DNA from: an uncultured Lysobacteraceae bacterium | Lineage (GTDB): Bacteria; Pseudomonadota; Gammaproteobacteria; Xanthomonadales; Rhodanobacteraceae | Assembly: GCA_946480705.1 (NCBI GenBank) | Contig: CAMLLF010000289.1 | Location: 1-5,801 of the forward strand | Direction of reading: 5' to 3' | DNA: 5,801 bases | Shown here: positions 5,669 to 5,801 of the stretch, piece after piece | How positions within the stretch are numbered: the first letter of the stretch is position 1 | Layout of the letters: each line of letters starts with the position of its first letter | The notes under the pieces: model-generated | Told to the model about the DNA's origin: nothing | The model's database searches: none | What the model saw: only the letters and a program-made list of their open reading frames with translations | Program-made: the position numbers and the translations under genes

Positions 5669-5801
5669 GTGTTCCGGGGCCGCGAAAACGCGATCGCCGA
5701 CCACCGCAGACTCGGCCGCGACCTGGACATCTTCGCCTCGGACCCGCTCATCGGCGCCGGTCTGCCGTCGATCGTCAGTGAAAGATCCGCGCCCGTCGTG
5801 G
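5669..5801 (+). CDS. Threonyl-tRNA synthetase-like catalytic core, N-terminus only (cut by window edge)
   Basis: An open plus-strand frame runs to the right edge. From the GTG at 5669 it reads MFRGRENAIADHRRLGRD, then LDIFASDPLIGAGLP and about 11 more residues. DHR-[KR]-LG-[KR]-[ED]-L-D-[LI]-F is the signature that opens the class II catalytic domain of threonyl-tRNA synthetases, and DPLIGAGLP matches the form I remember from short ThrRS enzymes, mainly of actinobacteria. In full-length ThrRS this motif follows about 240 residues of TGS and editing domains. Here only about 10 residues precede it, and the upstream frame (RFPAARETGKTFVRSG...) looks non-coding, so those domains seem absent. After GAGLP the sequence (SIVSERSAPVV) departs from the usual LPDGA-type stretch. 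The start is uncertain: AAGGA is 14 bases before the GTG, while an ATG at a better distance (5665) is in another frame. It might be a short paralogue, a degenerate copy, or a related class II protein. Confidence 0.5.
   Translation, partial: MFRGRENAIADHRRLGRDLDIFASDPLIGAGLPSIVSERSAPVV

Noticed and set aside
5533..5751. Minus-strand 72-codon frame in the right intergenic region
   Set aside because: Arg-rich with no ribosome binding site that I can see, and antisense to the ThrRS-like motif, which is the better explanation.

Overview
The window comes from a GC-rich bacterial chromosome. Codons end strongly in G or C, which leaves long spurious open frames on both strands. The gene content (a soluble hybrid histidine kinase, a small secreted protein beside a lipoprotein, a small cupin) fits a pseudomonadote, perhaps of Xanthomonadales or Burkholderiales type. 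That placement is inferred from style, not from a marker gene.

The left part (1-1601) holds three genes on the minus strand that may form one transcription unit. In reading order they are a conserved-looking protein of unknown function ending in a W-rich tail (1601-962, apparently frameshifted), a 243-residue secreted protein of unknown function (878-147), and, 16 bases on, the first 43 residues of a proline-rich lipoprotein running off the left edge (130-1). A 277-base divergent region separates this unit from the central gene.

The centre (1879-4602, plus strand) is one large soluble sensor kinase of 907 residues with the order PAS - kinase core 1 - receiver - coiled coil - kinase core 2. 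Both kinase cores and the receiver keep all their key residues. It therefore looks like a hybrid kinase fused to a second complete kinase, with the receiver between them and no Hpt domain.

The right part has a 163-base convergent gap, then two small minus-strand genes: a 101-residue cupin (5071-4766) preceded by a 72-residue helical protein of unknown function (5342-5124). A 326-base divergent region rich in inverted repeats follows. At the right edge is the start of a plus-strand frame (5669 onward) resembling the catalytic core of a short threonyl-tRNA synthetase, cut off by the window end.

No tRNA, rRNA, insertion sequence, CRISPR array or phage gene is visible. The most notable points are the dual-kinase architecture, the probable frameshift in the 962-1601 gene, the ThrRS-like start with no room for TGS or editing domains, and two strong hairpins upstream of the 72-residue gene, one of which pairs with its ribosome binding site.
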